DNA of 51,249 nucleotides from contig JAGBDS010000049.1 of assembly GCA_017937405.1 (NCBI GenBank), positions 1 to 51,249 on the forward strand, written 5' to 3'. A program made the translations under genes and the position numbers. This document shows positions 7,281 to 15,047 of this stretch, in pieces. The stretch comes from Oscillibacter sp. GTDB lineage: Bacteria > Bacillota > Clostridia > Oscillospirales > Oscillospiraceae. The notes below the pieces were generated by a model. It was not told the origin of the DNA. It saw only the letters and a list, made by a program, of their open reading frames with translations, and did no database searches. Positions within the stretch are counted from its first letter, which is position 1, and each line of letters begins with the position of its first letter.

Positions 7281-8537
7281 ATGAAAACGCCGTTTGTGAC
7301 AAAAGACCAGCTAGAGGCCATCGCCGCCCAGTACCCCACCCCTTTCCACATCTACGATGAGAAGGGCATCCGGGAGAACGCCCGCCGCCTGAAGGCCGCC
7401 TTCGCCTGGAACCCCGGCTACCGGGAGTATTTCGCTGTGAAAGCCACCCCCACCCCCGCCATCCTGAAGATTCTGAAAGAGGAAGGCTGCGGCTGCGACT
7501 GTTCCTCCGAGGCGGAGCTAGTCATGGCGGAGCGGTGCGGCGTCACCGGTGAGGGCATCATGTTCTCCTCCAACGACACGCCTGCCGGGGAGTTTCAGCT
7601 GGCGGACCGCTTAGGCGCCATCATCAACCTGGACGACCTGACTATGGTGGACTATCTGGAGCAGTCCATCGGCCGCATCCCCGAAAAGGTCTGCTGCCGG
7701 TATAATCCCGGCGGCGTGTTCACCCTGGGCGAGACCCGGGAGGGCTTCCAGGTCATGGACAACCCCGGCGACGCGAAATACGGCATGACCCGCGCCCAGA
7801 TCGCCGAGGCGTTCACCCGCCTTGCCGCCAAGGGCGCCAAGGAATTCGGCATCCATAGCTTCCTGGCCTCCAACACCCTCTCTAACGAATATTACCCCGC
7901 CCTGGCCCGCATCCTGTTCCAGCTGGCGGTGGAGCTGAAAAAGGAGACCGGCGTCCACATCACCTTCATCAACCTCTCCGGCGGCGTAGGCATCCCCTAC
8001 AAGCCCGAACAGCCGGCCAACGACATCGCCGTCATCGGCGAGGGTGTGCGGAAGGCCTATGAGGAGATCCTGGTGCCCGCCGGGATGGACGATGTCTCCC
8101 TGTATACGGAGCTGGGCCGCTTCATGCTGGCTCCCTACGGCCACCTGGTCACCCGTGCTATCCACGAAAAGCACATCTATAAGGAGTACATCGGGGTGGA
8201 CGCCTGCGCCTGCAACCTGATGCGCCCCGCCATGTACGGCTCCTACCACCATATCACGGTCATGGGCAAGGAGAATGCCCCCTGCGACCACAAATACGAT
8301 GTGGCAGGCTCCCTGTGCGAGAATAACGACAAGTTCGCCATTGACCGGATGCTGCCCAAGGTGGACATGGGCGACCTGCTGGTCATCCACGACACCGGCG
8401 CCCACGGCTTCTCCATGGGCTATAACTACAACGGCAAGCTCCGCTCCGCCGAGCTGCTGCTGAAAGAAGACGGCAGCGTGGAGTTGATCCGGCGGGCAGA
8501 GACCCTGGATGATTATTTTGAGACCCTGGTGTGGTAA
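7281..8537 (+). CDS. lysA: Diaminopimelate decarboxylase family protein
   Basis: 418 residues of the fold-III PLP decarboxylase family. The PLP lysine is in Y-F-A-V-K-A-T (about residue 54), a glycine-rich phosphate loop appears as L-S-G-G-V-G-I-P, and the C-terminal half has E-L-G-R-F and C-E-N-N-D, the latter taking the place of the usual C-E-S-x-D substrate loop. It would make L-lysine from meso-diaminopimelate, the last lysine step. The modified C-E-x-x-D loop leaves room for a related amino acid substrate. Monocistronic, with its own promoter and terminator; GAGG precedes the ATG. Confidence 0.82.
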   Translation: MKTPFVTKDQLEAIAAQYPTPFHIYDEKGIRENARRLKAAFAWNPGYREYFAVKATPTPAILKILKEEGCGCDCSSEAELVMAERCGVTGEGIMFSSNDTPAGEFQLADRLGAIINLDDLTMVDYLEQSIGRIPEKVCCRYNPGGVFTLGETREGFQVMDNPGDAKYGMTRAQIAEAFTRLAAKGAKEFGIHSFLASNTLSNEYYPALARILFQLAVELKKETGVHITFINLSGGVGIPYKPEQPANDIAVIGEGVRKAYEEILVPAGMDDVSLYTELGRFMLAPYGHLVTRAIHEKHIYKEYIGVDACACNLMRPAMYGSYHHITVMGKENAPCDHKYDVAGSLCENNDKFAIDRMLPKVDMGDLLVIHDTGAHGFSMGYNYNGKLRSAELLLKEDGSVELIRRAETLDDYFETLVW

Positions 8538-8544
8538 AAACGCC

Positions 8545-8582
8545 AACCGCCGCGGAATGAAATATTCCGCGGCGGTTTTTTT
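8545..8582 (+). terminator. Intrinsic terminator after lysA
   Basis: A 14-bp perfect stem (8545-8558/8564-8577), loop GAAAT, followed by a run of T. Confidence 0.93.
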
Positions 8583-8664
8583 GACGAAAACCGTAACAGT
8601 TTCCTCTTCCGCGCATATAGGGAATTAAGCGCCGGGGGACCGCCCCCCGGAGAGGAGGTATCCC

Positions 8665-9209
8665 ATGAACGACGATCTATCCGCCCGGCTGCGGCTGGGC
8701 GACCCTGCCGCCCTGGAAGATGCCATGGACCGCTATGCGTCCTACGCGGCGAAAATCATCGCGGCCTATCTGAGAGCCGCACACTGCCGCCGGAGGATAT
8801 GGAGGAGGTCCTCTCCGACGTATTCGTCAACCTGTGGAACAGCCGGGAGCGGCTGGAGGGAGAAGTAAAACCCTATCTGGCGGCCATCGCCCGGAATGCC
8901 GCCCGGCAGAAGCTGCGCCAGTCCCACCCCACGGAACCATTGCCTGAGGACCGGGAGCTGGCGGATGAAGCGCCCCAGCCGGAGCAGCAGGCGGAGACAG
9001 CGGAGCGGGACGCCGCCTTGCGGCAAGCCATTGACGCCCTGCCCCCGGAGGACCGGGTGCTGTTCATCCGCTATTACTACCTGGGACAGACGGTGGAGGA
9101 AATCAGCGCCGTTACAGGGCAGAACCCCTCCACCCTGCGGGTCCGGCTCCACCGGGGCCGGAAAAAGCTGAAACAATTTTTATTGGAAAGGGGTGTTTGC
9201 TGTGACTAA
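8665..9209 (+). pseudogene. ECF sigma factor gene with an apparent -1 frameshift
   Basis: The first frame (8665 onward, good AGGAGG site) encodes a sigma-70 region 2 start, M-N-D-D-L-S-A-R-L-R-L-G-D-P, up to about 8785 and then turns to Arg-rich nonsense ending at 8868. A second frame, open from about 8786 to the stop at 9209, carries the rest: P-P-E-D-M-E-E-V-L-S-D-V-F-V-N-L-W (region 2) and L-P-P-E-D-R-V-L-F-I-R-Y-Y plus T-L-R-V-R-L-H-R-G-R-K-K-L (region 4). Together they make a normal ECF sigma of about 180 residues. One missing base near 8782-8785 explains it. No homopolymer or slippery heptamer is seen. It may be a true null mutation, a sequencing error or an unusual frameshift. The anti-sigma gene follows with an 8-base overlap. 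Confidence 0.75.
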
Positions 9210-10611
9210 GATCCATATTCCCACTGAGCAAGAGCTGGATGCCTTACTGGACCAGCAGCCGCGGTTCGACCTGGACGCCGTGAAGCACCGCACCCTTTCC
9301 CGTATCGGTAATGGGGCGGAGCAGCCCCGTAAACGGCGGCTGCCTCTGCGAAGCCTCCTGATCGCCGCCGTGGTCTGCATCCTGTCCGCAAGCGTCGTGG
9401 CTGCGGCGGACTACGCCACAGACGGCCAGATCACCAAAGCCTTGGGTATCCGAAAGCCGGAGGTACAGGCCGTGACCCCGCCGGAGCCGGAGAAAGCCCC
9501 CATGCCGGAAGAAAAAGTGCCCTCCGCCCAGCCCACAAAGCCGAAGCCCACACCGGAGACCCCTCCGGAGCTGGATGCGCAGGTGGCGGAGGCCCTGTCC
9601 ATTCCCAAGAAACAAGCGCAGCAACTGCGCCCCGCCGTGCAAAAAGTCGGGCAGACAGCGGAGGACCAGGGCGTCCGCATGACGGTGCTGCAAACCCTGG
9701 AAGACCCCGCCTGCCTGTATATCAAGCTGCGCTTTGACTTCCCGGAAACAGTCACCGCCGGCGGCTATCTGAAATTTGACTCTCTGAACATCTCCCTTGA
9801 AGACGCCAATGGATATGGCTGGAGAGAGATCATTCTGGAGCAGGATGACCGCTCCATCACCTATCTGCTGTCGACCCATTTCTACGGCGGAGACTCTCTG
9901 AACGGCCAAACCATCACCGTGACCGCCGAAAACTACGGCCATCCCCACCAGTATACCGCCAATGAGGCCGTCCAACTGGCAGGGGAGGCCGGAAAACCCT
10001 ATACCTCCATCCTATACCCCGACGGCACCATCGACTGGGAGGTCACGGAGGAGGACCTGGCCGCCCTGCCCCCAGAGGCGGAACCCACCGTCATCTATTC
10101 CGAGGGCTTCACAATCAGCGTGAGAACAGACGGCAGCAAGGTGGTGACCTACGACGGCGAGCACGGCGACCAGACGCTGACAGTCTATCTGGCTCCGAAC
10201 TTTGACACGGTAGTGGCAGGCAAATGGGAACAGTCCTGGACGTTGTCCTATCAAGACCTCTCCACCTACTGGAAAGGAGAAGCAGAGCTGTTCGACCCCC
10301 GGCTGACCCTGACGGAGCTCCGCCTCTCCCCTCTTTCCTGGGAGGCCCGTTTCACCGCCCGGGAACCGCAAGGGGAGGAGCTTGGCTTCGGCCTGCTGTA
10401 CGGCAAAGAGTGGAACGTCCGGCTCCGCCGCCGGGACGGTTCCCTGACAGACCTTCCCCAGCATTTCAATGCCGGTTTATCAGAGGACGGAACGCCGGAC
10501 GGTATGTATACCGTCTCCACGTTCAGCACGGGCACCGTGTTCGACCAGCCCATCGACCTCACGGATGTCACCGCCATCGTGATCGACGGCAAGGAATTCC
10601 CTATGGGGTAA
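9202..10611 (+). CDS. Membrane-anchored anti-sigma factor-like protein (DUF4179-type)
   Basis: About 469 residues. A short cytoplasmic N-terminus is followed by Arg-rich K-R-R and a single membrane helix (about residues 48-66), a Pro/Lys/Glu-rich linker (about 90-130), then a large beta-rich outer domain ending D-L-T-D-V-T-A-I-V-I-D-G-K-E, the closing strand common in DUF4179/DUF5643 proteins. I start at the GTG at 9202, where GGAAAGGGG is 8 bases upstream; a GTG at 9193 overlaps that site. It overlaps the sigma gene, the usual arrangement for sigma/anti-sigma pairs. If the sigma frameshift is real, this protein has lost its partner. Confidence 0.75.
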   Translation: MTKIHIPTEQELDALLDQQPRFDLDAVKHRTLSRIGNGAEQPRKRRLPLRSLLIAAVVCILSASVVAAADYATDGQITKALGIRKPEVQAVTPPEPEKAPMPEEKVPSAQPTKPKPTPETPPELDAQVAEALSIPKKQAQQLRPAVQKVGQTAEDQGVRMTVLQTLEDPACLYIKLRFDFPETVTAGGYLKFDSLNISLEDANGYGWREIILEQDDRSITYLLSTHFYGGDSLNGQTITVTAENYGHPHQYTANEAVQLAGEAGKPYTSILYPDGTIDWEVTEEDLAALPPEAEPTVIYSEGFTISVRTDGSKVVTYDGEHGDQTLTVYLAPNFDTVVAGKWEQSWTLSYQDLSTYWKGEAELFDPRLTLTELRLSPLSWEARFTAREPQGEELGFGLLYGKEWNVRLRRRDGSLTDLPQHFNAGLSEDGTPDGMYTVSTFSTGTVFDQPIDLTDVTAIVIDGKEFPMG

Positions 10612-10616
10612 TATCG

Positions 10617-10661
10617 AAAAAAGGACTCTGCGGAGCAAAGCATTCCGCAGAGTCCTTTTTG
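10617..10661. terminator. Bidirectional terminator
   Basis: 14-bp perfect stem (10621-10634/10644-10657) with A and T runs on the two flanks, placed between the convergent anti-sigma (+) and VOC (-) genes. Confidence 0.92.
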
Positions 10662-10664
10662 CCG

Positions 10665-11030
10665 TCACCGTGTGGGGATGATCTCGATCCAGTACCCGTC
10701 CGGGTCGCTGATAAAGTAAATGCCCATGGCGGGGTTCTCATAGCAGATGCAGCCCATCTCCTGGTGCTTTTTGTGGGCTGCCTCAAAATCCGCCGCCCGC
10801 AGGGCCAGATGGAACTCGCACTCCCCCAGGTCATACTTCTGAGGATGGTCCCGCAGCCAGGTCAGCTCCAGACGGAAGTCCGTCTTGCCGTCGCCCAGGA
10901 ACTGGATAATAAAGCTGCCATCCTCCGCCTCTTTCCGGCGCACCGGCTCCAGGCCCAGAGCCTCCTTGTAAAACGCCAGGGACTTGTCCAAGTCGGACAC
11001 GTTGAAATTAAAATGGTTGAATGAAAACAT
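10665..11030 (-). CDS. VOC-family (glyoxalase I-like) metalloprotein
   Basis: 121 residues forming one vicinal-oxygen-chelate unit. Candidate metal ligands follow the glyoxalase I H/E/H/E order: His in S-F-N-H-F-N-F, Glu in R-L-E-L-T-W, His in E-F-H-L-A-L, Glu in Y-W-I-E-I-I. The ending S-D-P-D-G-Y-W-I-E is typical of lactoylglutathione lyase-like proteins. Start 11030 is preceded by GAGGTGA; a GTG three codons upstream overlaps that site. Monocistronic. Whether methylglyoxal adducts or another compound is the substrate is open. Confidence 0.83.
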   Translation of the reverse strand: MFSFNHFNFNVSDLDKSLAFYKEALGLEPVRRKEAEDGSFIIQFLGDGKTDFRLELTWLRDHPQKYDLGECEFHLALRAADFEAAHKKHQEMGCICYENPAMGIYFISDPDGYWIEIIPTR

Positions 11031-11149
11031 AACGCTCACCTCATCTTTTATGTTTTTCAGTATACCACAGCCGTCTGCATCCCCGCAACCCCTTCCAACT
11101 TATACAAAAGCCCAGAAAAAGTTTGTCGCTTTTTCTGACAAATTTCTAT

Positions 11150-11178
11150 TTGACGCAGGCAGTTAGTCATGATAAACT
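11150..11178 (+). promoter_or_regulatory. Promoter of the feo operon
   Basis: TTGACG (11150-11155), 17-base spacer, TAAACT (11173-11178), 43 bases ahead of the feoA ATG. The inverted repeat at 11185-11202 would cover the transcription start. Confidence 0.65.
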
Positions 11179-11184
11179 CACCGT

Positions 11185-11202
11185 AGTTAGAAAAGGCTAA
11201 CT
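11185..11202. promoter_or_regulatory. Inverted repeat, likely metalloregulator operator
   Basis: AGTTAG (11185-11190) and CTAACT (11197-11202) flank six bases. The TTAG...CTAA symmetry resembles DtxR/IdeR/MntR-type boxes rather than Fur boxes. Its place just after the -10 of the iron uptake operon fits an iron-dependent repressor. A further AGTTAG half lies at 11161-11166. The regulator assignment is inference. Confidence 0.5.
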
Positions 11203-11220
11203 TTTGTGGAGGCGATACAT

Positions 11221-11451
11221 ATGACATTGGATATTCTTCCCCTGGGCCAGAACGCCGTCATCACAGCAGTAGGCGGCGAAGGCCCCCTGCGCTGCCGCCT
11301 GCTGGATATGGGGCTCATCCCTAAGACTACCGTCCGGGTGGAAAAGGTTGCCCCCCTGGGGGACCCCATTGAGCTGCGGGTCCGGGGCTACGCCCTGTCC
11401 CTGCGGAAGGAGGACGCCCGCAATATTGAGGTGGAGGTGAAGCAAGTATGA
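11221..11451 (+). CDS. feoA: Ferrous iron transport protein A
   Basis: 76-residue SH3-like FeoA protein: N-terminal T-L-D-I-L-P-L-G-Q-N-A-V-I, then C-R-L-L-D-M-G-L-I-P and G-Y-A-L-S-L-R-K-E-D-A, the usual FeoA signature. It is a small cytoplasmic partner of FeoB. GGAGG is 8 bases ahead of the ATG at 11221. It overlaps feoB by four bases. Confidence 0.92.
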   Translation: MTLDILPLGQNAVITAVGGEGPLRCRLLDMGLIPKTTVRVEKVAPLGDPIELRVRGYALSLRKEDARNIEVEVKQV

Positions 11452-13454
11452 TCTTCGCCCTTGCCGGAAACCAGAACTGCGGAAAGACCACCCTGTTCAA
11501 CCAGCTCACCGGCTCCAACCAGCATGTAGGCAACTTCCCCGGCGTCACCGTGGACCAGAAGTCCGGTGCCGTCCGTGGGCAAAAGGACTGCGAGGTGGTG
11601 GACCTGCCGGGCATCTACTCCATCCGTCCCTACACGCCGGAGGAGATCGTCACCCGGGACTTCATCATCGACCAGAAGCCCGACGGCATCATCAACATCG
11701 TGGACGCCACCAACATCGAGCGGAACCTGTACCTGACTCTCCAGCTGATGGAGATGCGCATCCCCATGGTGCTGGCTCTGAACATGATGGATGAGGTCAC
11801 CAGCGGCGGCGGCACCATCGACATCAAGGGCATGAGCAATGCTCTGGGCATCCCTGTCATTCCCATCTCCGCCGTGAAGAACGAGGGCGTTGACGAACTG
11901 ATCCGCATCGCCGTAGCCACCGCCAAAAACAAGGTCTATCCCCAGGTGTACGACTTCTGCTCCCCCGGCCCCGTCCACCGCTGCATCCACGCCGTGGTCC
12001 ACCAGATCGAGGACCACGCCGAAAAGACCGGCCTGCCCGTCCGCTTCGCCGCCACCAAGCTCATCGAGGGCGACAAGGACGTCTGCCGCCGCCTGGAGTT
12101 GGACCAGAACGAGCTGGAGCTCATTGAACACAGCGTCCAGGAGATGGAGGCCGAGCACGGCATGGACCGCAACGCCGCCCTGGCGGATATGCGGTATGAC
12201 TTCATCGAAAACGTCTGCGCCCAGACGGTGGTAAAGTGCCGGGAGTCCAAGGAGCGTGCCCGCAGCGAGGCCATCGACCGGGTAGTCACCAACAAGTACC
12301 TGGCCCTGCCGATTTTCTTCGGCGTCATGCTGCTGATCTTCTACCTGACCTTCAACGTCATCGGCGCTTTCTTATCTGATTTGCTGGCATCAGGCATCGA
12401 CGCCCTCACCTCCGCCGTGGACGCCGGACTGACGGCCTACGGCCTGAACCCCGTGGTCCACAGCCTGGTCATTGACGGCGTCTTCGCCGGAGTGGGCAGT
12501 GTCTTGAGCTTTTTGCCCATTATCGTGGTCCTTTTCTTCTTTTTGTCCATTCTGGAGGACACCGGCTACATGGCCCGTGTGGCCTTTGTCATGGACCAGC
12601 TCCTGCGGAAAATCGGCCTGTCCGGCCGCAGCATCGTGCCCATGCTCATCGGCTTCGGCTGCTCCGTCCCGGCCATCATGTCCACCCGGACCCTGGCCTC
12701 CGAGCGTGACCGCCGCATGACGATCCTGCTGACGCCCTTTATGAGCTGCTCCGCCAAAATTCCCATCTACGCCGTGTTCACTGCCGCTTTTTTCCCCCGG
12801 TATGCGGCTCTGGTGATGATCGGGCTGTATTTAGGCGGCATTTTGGTGGGCATTATCGCCGCTAAGGTGCTGGGCGCCACTGCTTTCAAGGGCAACCCGG
12901 TCCCCTTTGTCATGGAGCTTCCCAACTACCGCTTCCCCTCTGCCAAGAGCGTGGGGCAGCTCTGCTGGGATAAGGCCAAGGACTTCCTGACCCGGGCCTT
13001 TACCATTATTTTCGTAGCCACTATCCTCGTCTGGTTCCTCCAGACCTTCGACACCCGGCTGAACCTGGTGAGTGACAGCGCCGACAGTCTCCTCGCTACC
13101 GTGGGCGCCGTCCTCGCGCCGCTGTTCACGCCTCTGGGCTTTGGCGACTGGCGGGTCTCCACGGCTCTCATCACCGGGTTCATCGCCAAGGAATCCGTCA
13201 TCTCCACCCTGGGCATTCTCACCGGCGCCGGCTCCGAGGTCACGGTGGCGGCCCTGGGCACCTTGTTCTCCACCGTCAGCGCTCTGAGCTTTCTGGCTTT
13301 CACCCTGCTGTACACTCCCTGCGTGGCCGCCATCTCCGCGGTCAAGCGGGAGTTGGGCTCCGGCTGGAAGGCGGCGGGCGTGGCCCTCAGCCAGTGCGCC
13401 GTGGCCTGGATCGTCTCCTTCCTGGTGTACCACGCGGCGCTGCTGCTGGCGTAA
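11448..13454 (+). CDS. feoB: Ferrous iron transporter FeoB
   Basis: 668-residue inner membrane Fe(II) transporter. The N-terminal G domain has G1 G-N-Q-N-C-G-K-T (7-14), G3 D-L-P-G (52-55) and G4 N-M-M-D (112-115), followed by a helical GDI-like region to about 270 and a polytopic membrane part with the two Gate modules (Cys-containing segments G-F-G-C-S-V-P-A and S-C-S-A-K-I-P near 400 and 430). Length is normal. It starts inside the feoA stop and is followed by a small Cys-rich membrane protein, the standard clostridial feo layout. Confidence 0.95.
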   Translation: MIFALAGNQNCGKTTLFNQLTGSNQHVGNFPGVTVDQKSGAVRGQKDCEVVDLPGIYSIRPYTPEEIVTRDFIIDQKPDGIINIVDATNIERNLYLTLQLMEMRIPMVLALNMMDEVTSGGGTIDIKGMSNALGIPVIPISAVKNEGVDELIRIAVATAKNKVYPQVYDFCSPGPVHRCIHAVVHQIEDHAEKTGLPVRFAATKLIEGDKDVCRRLELDQNELELIEHSVQEMEAEHGMDRNAALADMRYDFIENVCAQTVVKCRESKERARSEAIDRVVTNKYLALPIFFGVMLLIFYLTFNVIGAFLSDLLASGIDALTSAVDAGLTAYGLNPVVHSLVIDGVFAGVGSVLSFLPIIVVLFFFLSILEDTGYMARVAFVMDQLLRKIGLSGRSIVPMLIGFGCSVPAIMSTRTLASERDRRMTILLTPFMSCSAKIPIYAVFTAAFFPRYAALVMIGLYLGGILVGIIAAKVLGATAFKGNPVPFVMELPNYRFPSAKSVGQLCWDKAKDFLTRAFTIIFVATILVWFLQTFDTRLNLVSDSADSLLATVGAVLAPLFTPLGFGDWRVSTALITGFIAKESVISTLGILTGAGSEVTVAALGTLFSTVSALSFLAFTLLYTPCVAAISAVKRELGSGWKAAGVALSQCAVAWIVSFLVYHAALLLA

Positions 13455-13467
13455 AGGAGGCCCCGCC

Positions 13468-13608
13468 ATGTTGGAATTTCTCATTCTCGCTCTCCTGGGC
13501 GGCTGGCTGGTATTAGCCCTACGCTCCTGCCGCCGCAAAAAAGGCGGCTGCGGCGGAAGCTGTGACGGCTGCTGCTCCACCTGCCGGGAACATTGCTCCA
13601 AATCCTGA
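13468..13608 (+). CDS. FeoB-associated Cys-rich membrane protein
   Basis: 46 residues: one N-terminal membrane helix (L-E-F-L-I-L-A-L-L-G-G-W-L-V-L-A-L), a basic R-S-C-R-R-K-K stop-transfer, then a C-terminal tail with seven cysteines counting the one in the basic stretch (CGGSCDGCCSTC core and a final C). AAAGGAGG precedes the ATG, 13 bases after the feoB stop. It matches the short FeoB-associated Cys-rich family; a metal or redox role at the membrane face is inferred. Confidence 0.88.
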   Translation: MLEFLILALLGGWLVLALRSCRRKKGGCGGSCDGCCSTCREHCSKS

Positions 13609-13609
13609 A

Positions 13610-13646
13610 AAAAGGCCCCCGAACCGTTGGTTCGGGGGCCTTTTGT
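13610..13646. terminator. Terminator of feo operon, also usable from the opposite strand
   Basis: 16-bp perfect stem (13610-13625/13629-13644) with loop GTT and T tract; the convergent HAD gene ends at 13651. Confidence 0.93.
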
Positions 13647-13650
13647 TTCC

Positions 13651-14409
13651 TTATTTACTGGTGCTCAGTTCCTTCAAAATGGTATAGACCTCATAGATCT
13701 CGCTGATGCTGTAAGTGGCCTTGACGCTGTCCGGCACATCCTTGTCCCGGGAAGCTGTCAGATGGGAATGGATATGGAAGGTCGCACCAAAGCCCAGCTT
13801 CTGGGGGCCAATGACGTCGCGGGAGAACGTATCCCCCACATAGGCACAGGTGGACGGGTCGGACTGCACCTGCTTTAAGGAGACCAGGAAAATATTGGGG
13901 TCCGGCTTGCGGTAGCCGGTCACGGAGGAAAGGGTCACATCCTGGAAATAATCCCGGATGCCGTATTCTTTCAAGATCCAGAACACCTGGTACAGGCTGG
14001 CGGTGTTGCTGATGACGCCCAGCTTCATACCCAGGCTCTTCAAGCCCTCCAGCATCTCTTTGACGCCGGGCCGCAGGCTACGGTGGTAATAGGTCACTTC
14101 CCACATATGGGCCAGTTCCTCCGCAAAGGGCTTGACGGTCTCAAAATCCAGGCCGAACCGGCCATTGAGGACATAGTTCCCCCAAATCTCCTCCGGCTTC
14201 AATTCCCGGTTCGTGGGGCCGCGGTAGGCCGCGTAGCGGTCCCATCCCTCCGCCAATTCTTGAATTGCTTCAGGAACGTCCATGGATACTGGGAGTCCCT
14301 TTTCCTTCAGAATACGCAGGACCTCCCGGGCGGATGCCTCTTTGCTGGCGTCATCCACATAGATGTCTTCCAGCGTGCCGCCCATATCAAACAGAACGGT
14401 ATCGATCAT
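13651..14409 (-). CDS. HAD-superfamily hydrolase with altered motif I
   Basis: 252 residues, HAD fold. Motif I is D8-M-G-G-T, so the nucleophile Asp is kept but the usual second Asp is Gly10. Motif II is V-I-S-N-T, motif III Lys in Y-R-K-P-D-P, motif IV G-D-T-F-S-R-D. HAD phosphatases normally need the second Asp; phosphonatases and dehalogenases replace it. It is the last gene of the ABC transporter operon, four bases after a membrane-protein gene, so its substrate may be the imported compound. Phosphonatase-like chemistry is possible but unproven. Confidence 0.8.
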   Translation of the reverse strand: MIDTVLFDMGGTLEDIYVDDASKEASAREVLRILKEKGLPVSMDVPEAIQELAEGWDRYAAYRGPTNRELKPEEIWGNYVLNGRFGLDFETVKPFAEELAHMWEVTYYHRSLRPGVKEMLEGLKSLGMKLGVISNTASLYQVFWILKEYGIRDYFQDVTLSSVTGYRKPDPNIFLVSLKQVQSDPSTCAYVGDTFSRDVIGPQKLGFGATFHIHSHLTASRDKDVPDSVKATYSISEIYEVYTILKELSTSK

Positions 14410-14413
14410 GATC

Positions 14414-14962
14414 TCACTGCCTTTTCCAAGGTTCCGCCTCTTTGGCCGCAGGCGGTTTTTTCAGATAACGGCTGTAAAGGAATGCTGACAGGCCGCCGCC
14501 CAGCAGAATGGGAGCCGGTACGGCCTGGACGAAGAATTGCAGGAACAGGTTTCTCGCCTCCGGCTCGTCCTTCATCATAACAAGCATGGCGATCAGGCAG
14601 GCCATGGACAGCAGGAACATCCAGGTATAGCTTGCAGGTATGATCCGCTTGTCCTTGATGATGGGCCAGGGCAGTGCGCACACCACCGCGCCCACCATGG
14701 CAGGCACCACAGCTTCCACCACATGGGCCACAAACCCCGGCGCACCGGATACCAGCGCGTCCAGCGGGTCCAGCAGCAGCACGAACGAGGCGGCATAAAT
14801 GGCGATGAATACCCAGCACAGACAGAAGGAGTACAGCAGCAGCGTACTCTTCACCTTGCCGTTTTCCGTCATCTGAAAAGCGGACCAGAAGCTGTCTGCC
14901 GCTTTTGTGACTTTCTCGTTCCACTCCTGGTCCTGGATGGGGTTGGTGCCTTTGCTCAGCAT
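14414..14962 (-). CDS. Multi-spanning membrane protein of unknown function
   Basis: 182 residues with about five hydrophobic helices after a soluble N-terminus (N-P-I-Q-D-Q-E-W-N-E-K-V-T-K-A-A-D-S-F-W) and a short basic C-terminus. AAAGGAGG sits just before the ATG at 14962. It lies between the binding protein and HAD genes of the ABC operon, and a hairpin (14984-15014) separates it from the former. I do not recognise a family. An accessory role in the same transport pathway is inferred from position only. Confidence 0.75.
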   Translation of the reverse strand: MLSKGTNPIQDQEWNEKVTKAADSFWSAFQMTENGKVKSTLLLYSFCLCWVFIAIYAASFVLLLDPLDALVSGAPGFVAHVVEAVVPAMVGAVVCALPWPIIKDKRIIPASYTWMFLLSMACLIAMLVMMKDEPEARNLFLQFFVQAVPAPILLGGGLSAFLYSRYLKKPPAAKEAEPWKRQ

Positions 14963-14983
14963 GGGGGTCCTCCTTTGGTATGA

Positions 14984-15014
14984 AAAGGTGGGCGGCGCAT
15001 GGCCGCCCACCTTT
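14984..15014 (-). terminator. Internal hairpin between binding-protein and membrane-protein genes
   Basis: 13-bp perfect stem (14984-14996/15002-15014), followed on the minus strand by TTTTC-ATACC. Likely a partial terminator that keeps the two distal genes below the binding protein level. Confidence 0.75.
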
Positions 15015-15047
15015 CAATGCGTTTTTGTGCTGATTCAGCAGAGATGC

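Noticed and set aside
8780-8800. Programmed -1 frameshifting in the sigma gene
   Set aside because: No X-XXY-YYZ slippery heptamer or following strong pseudoknot was found; a one-base loss is simpler.
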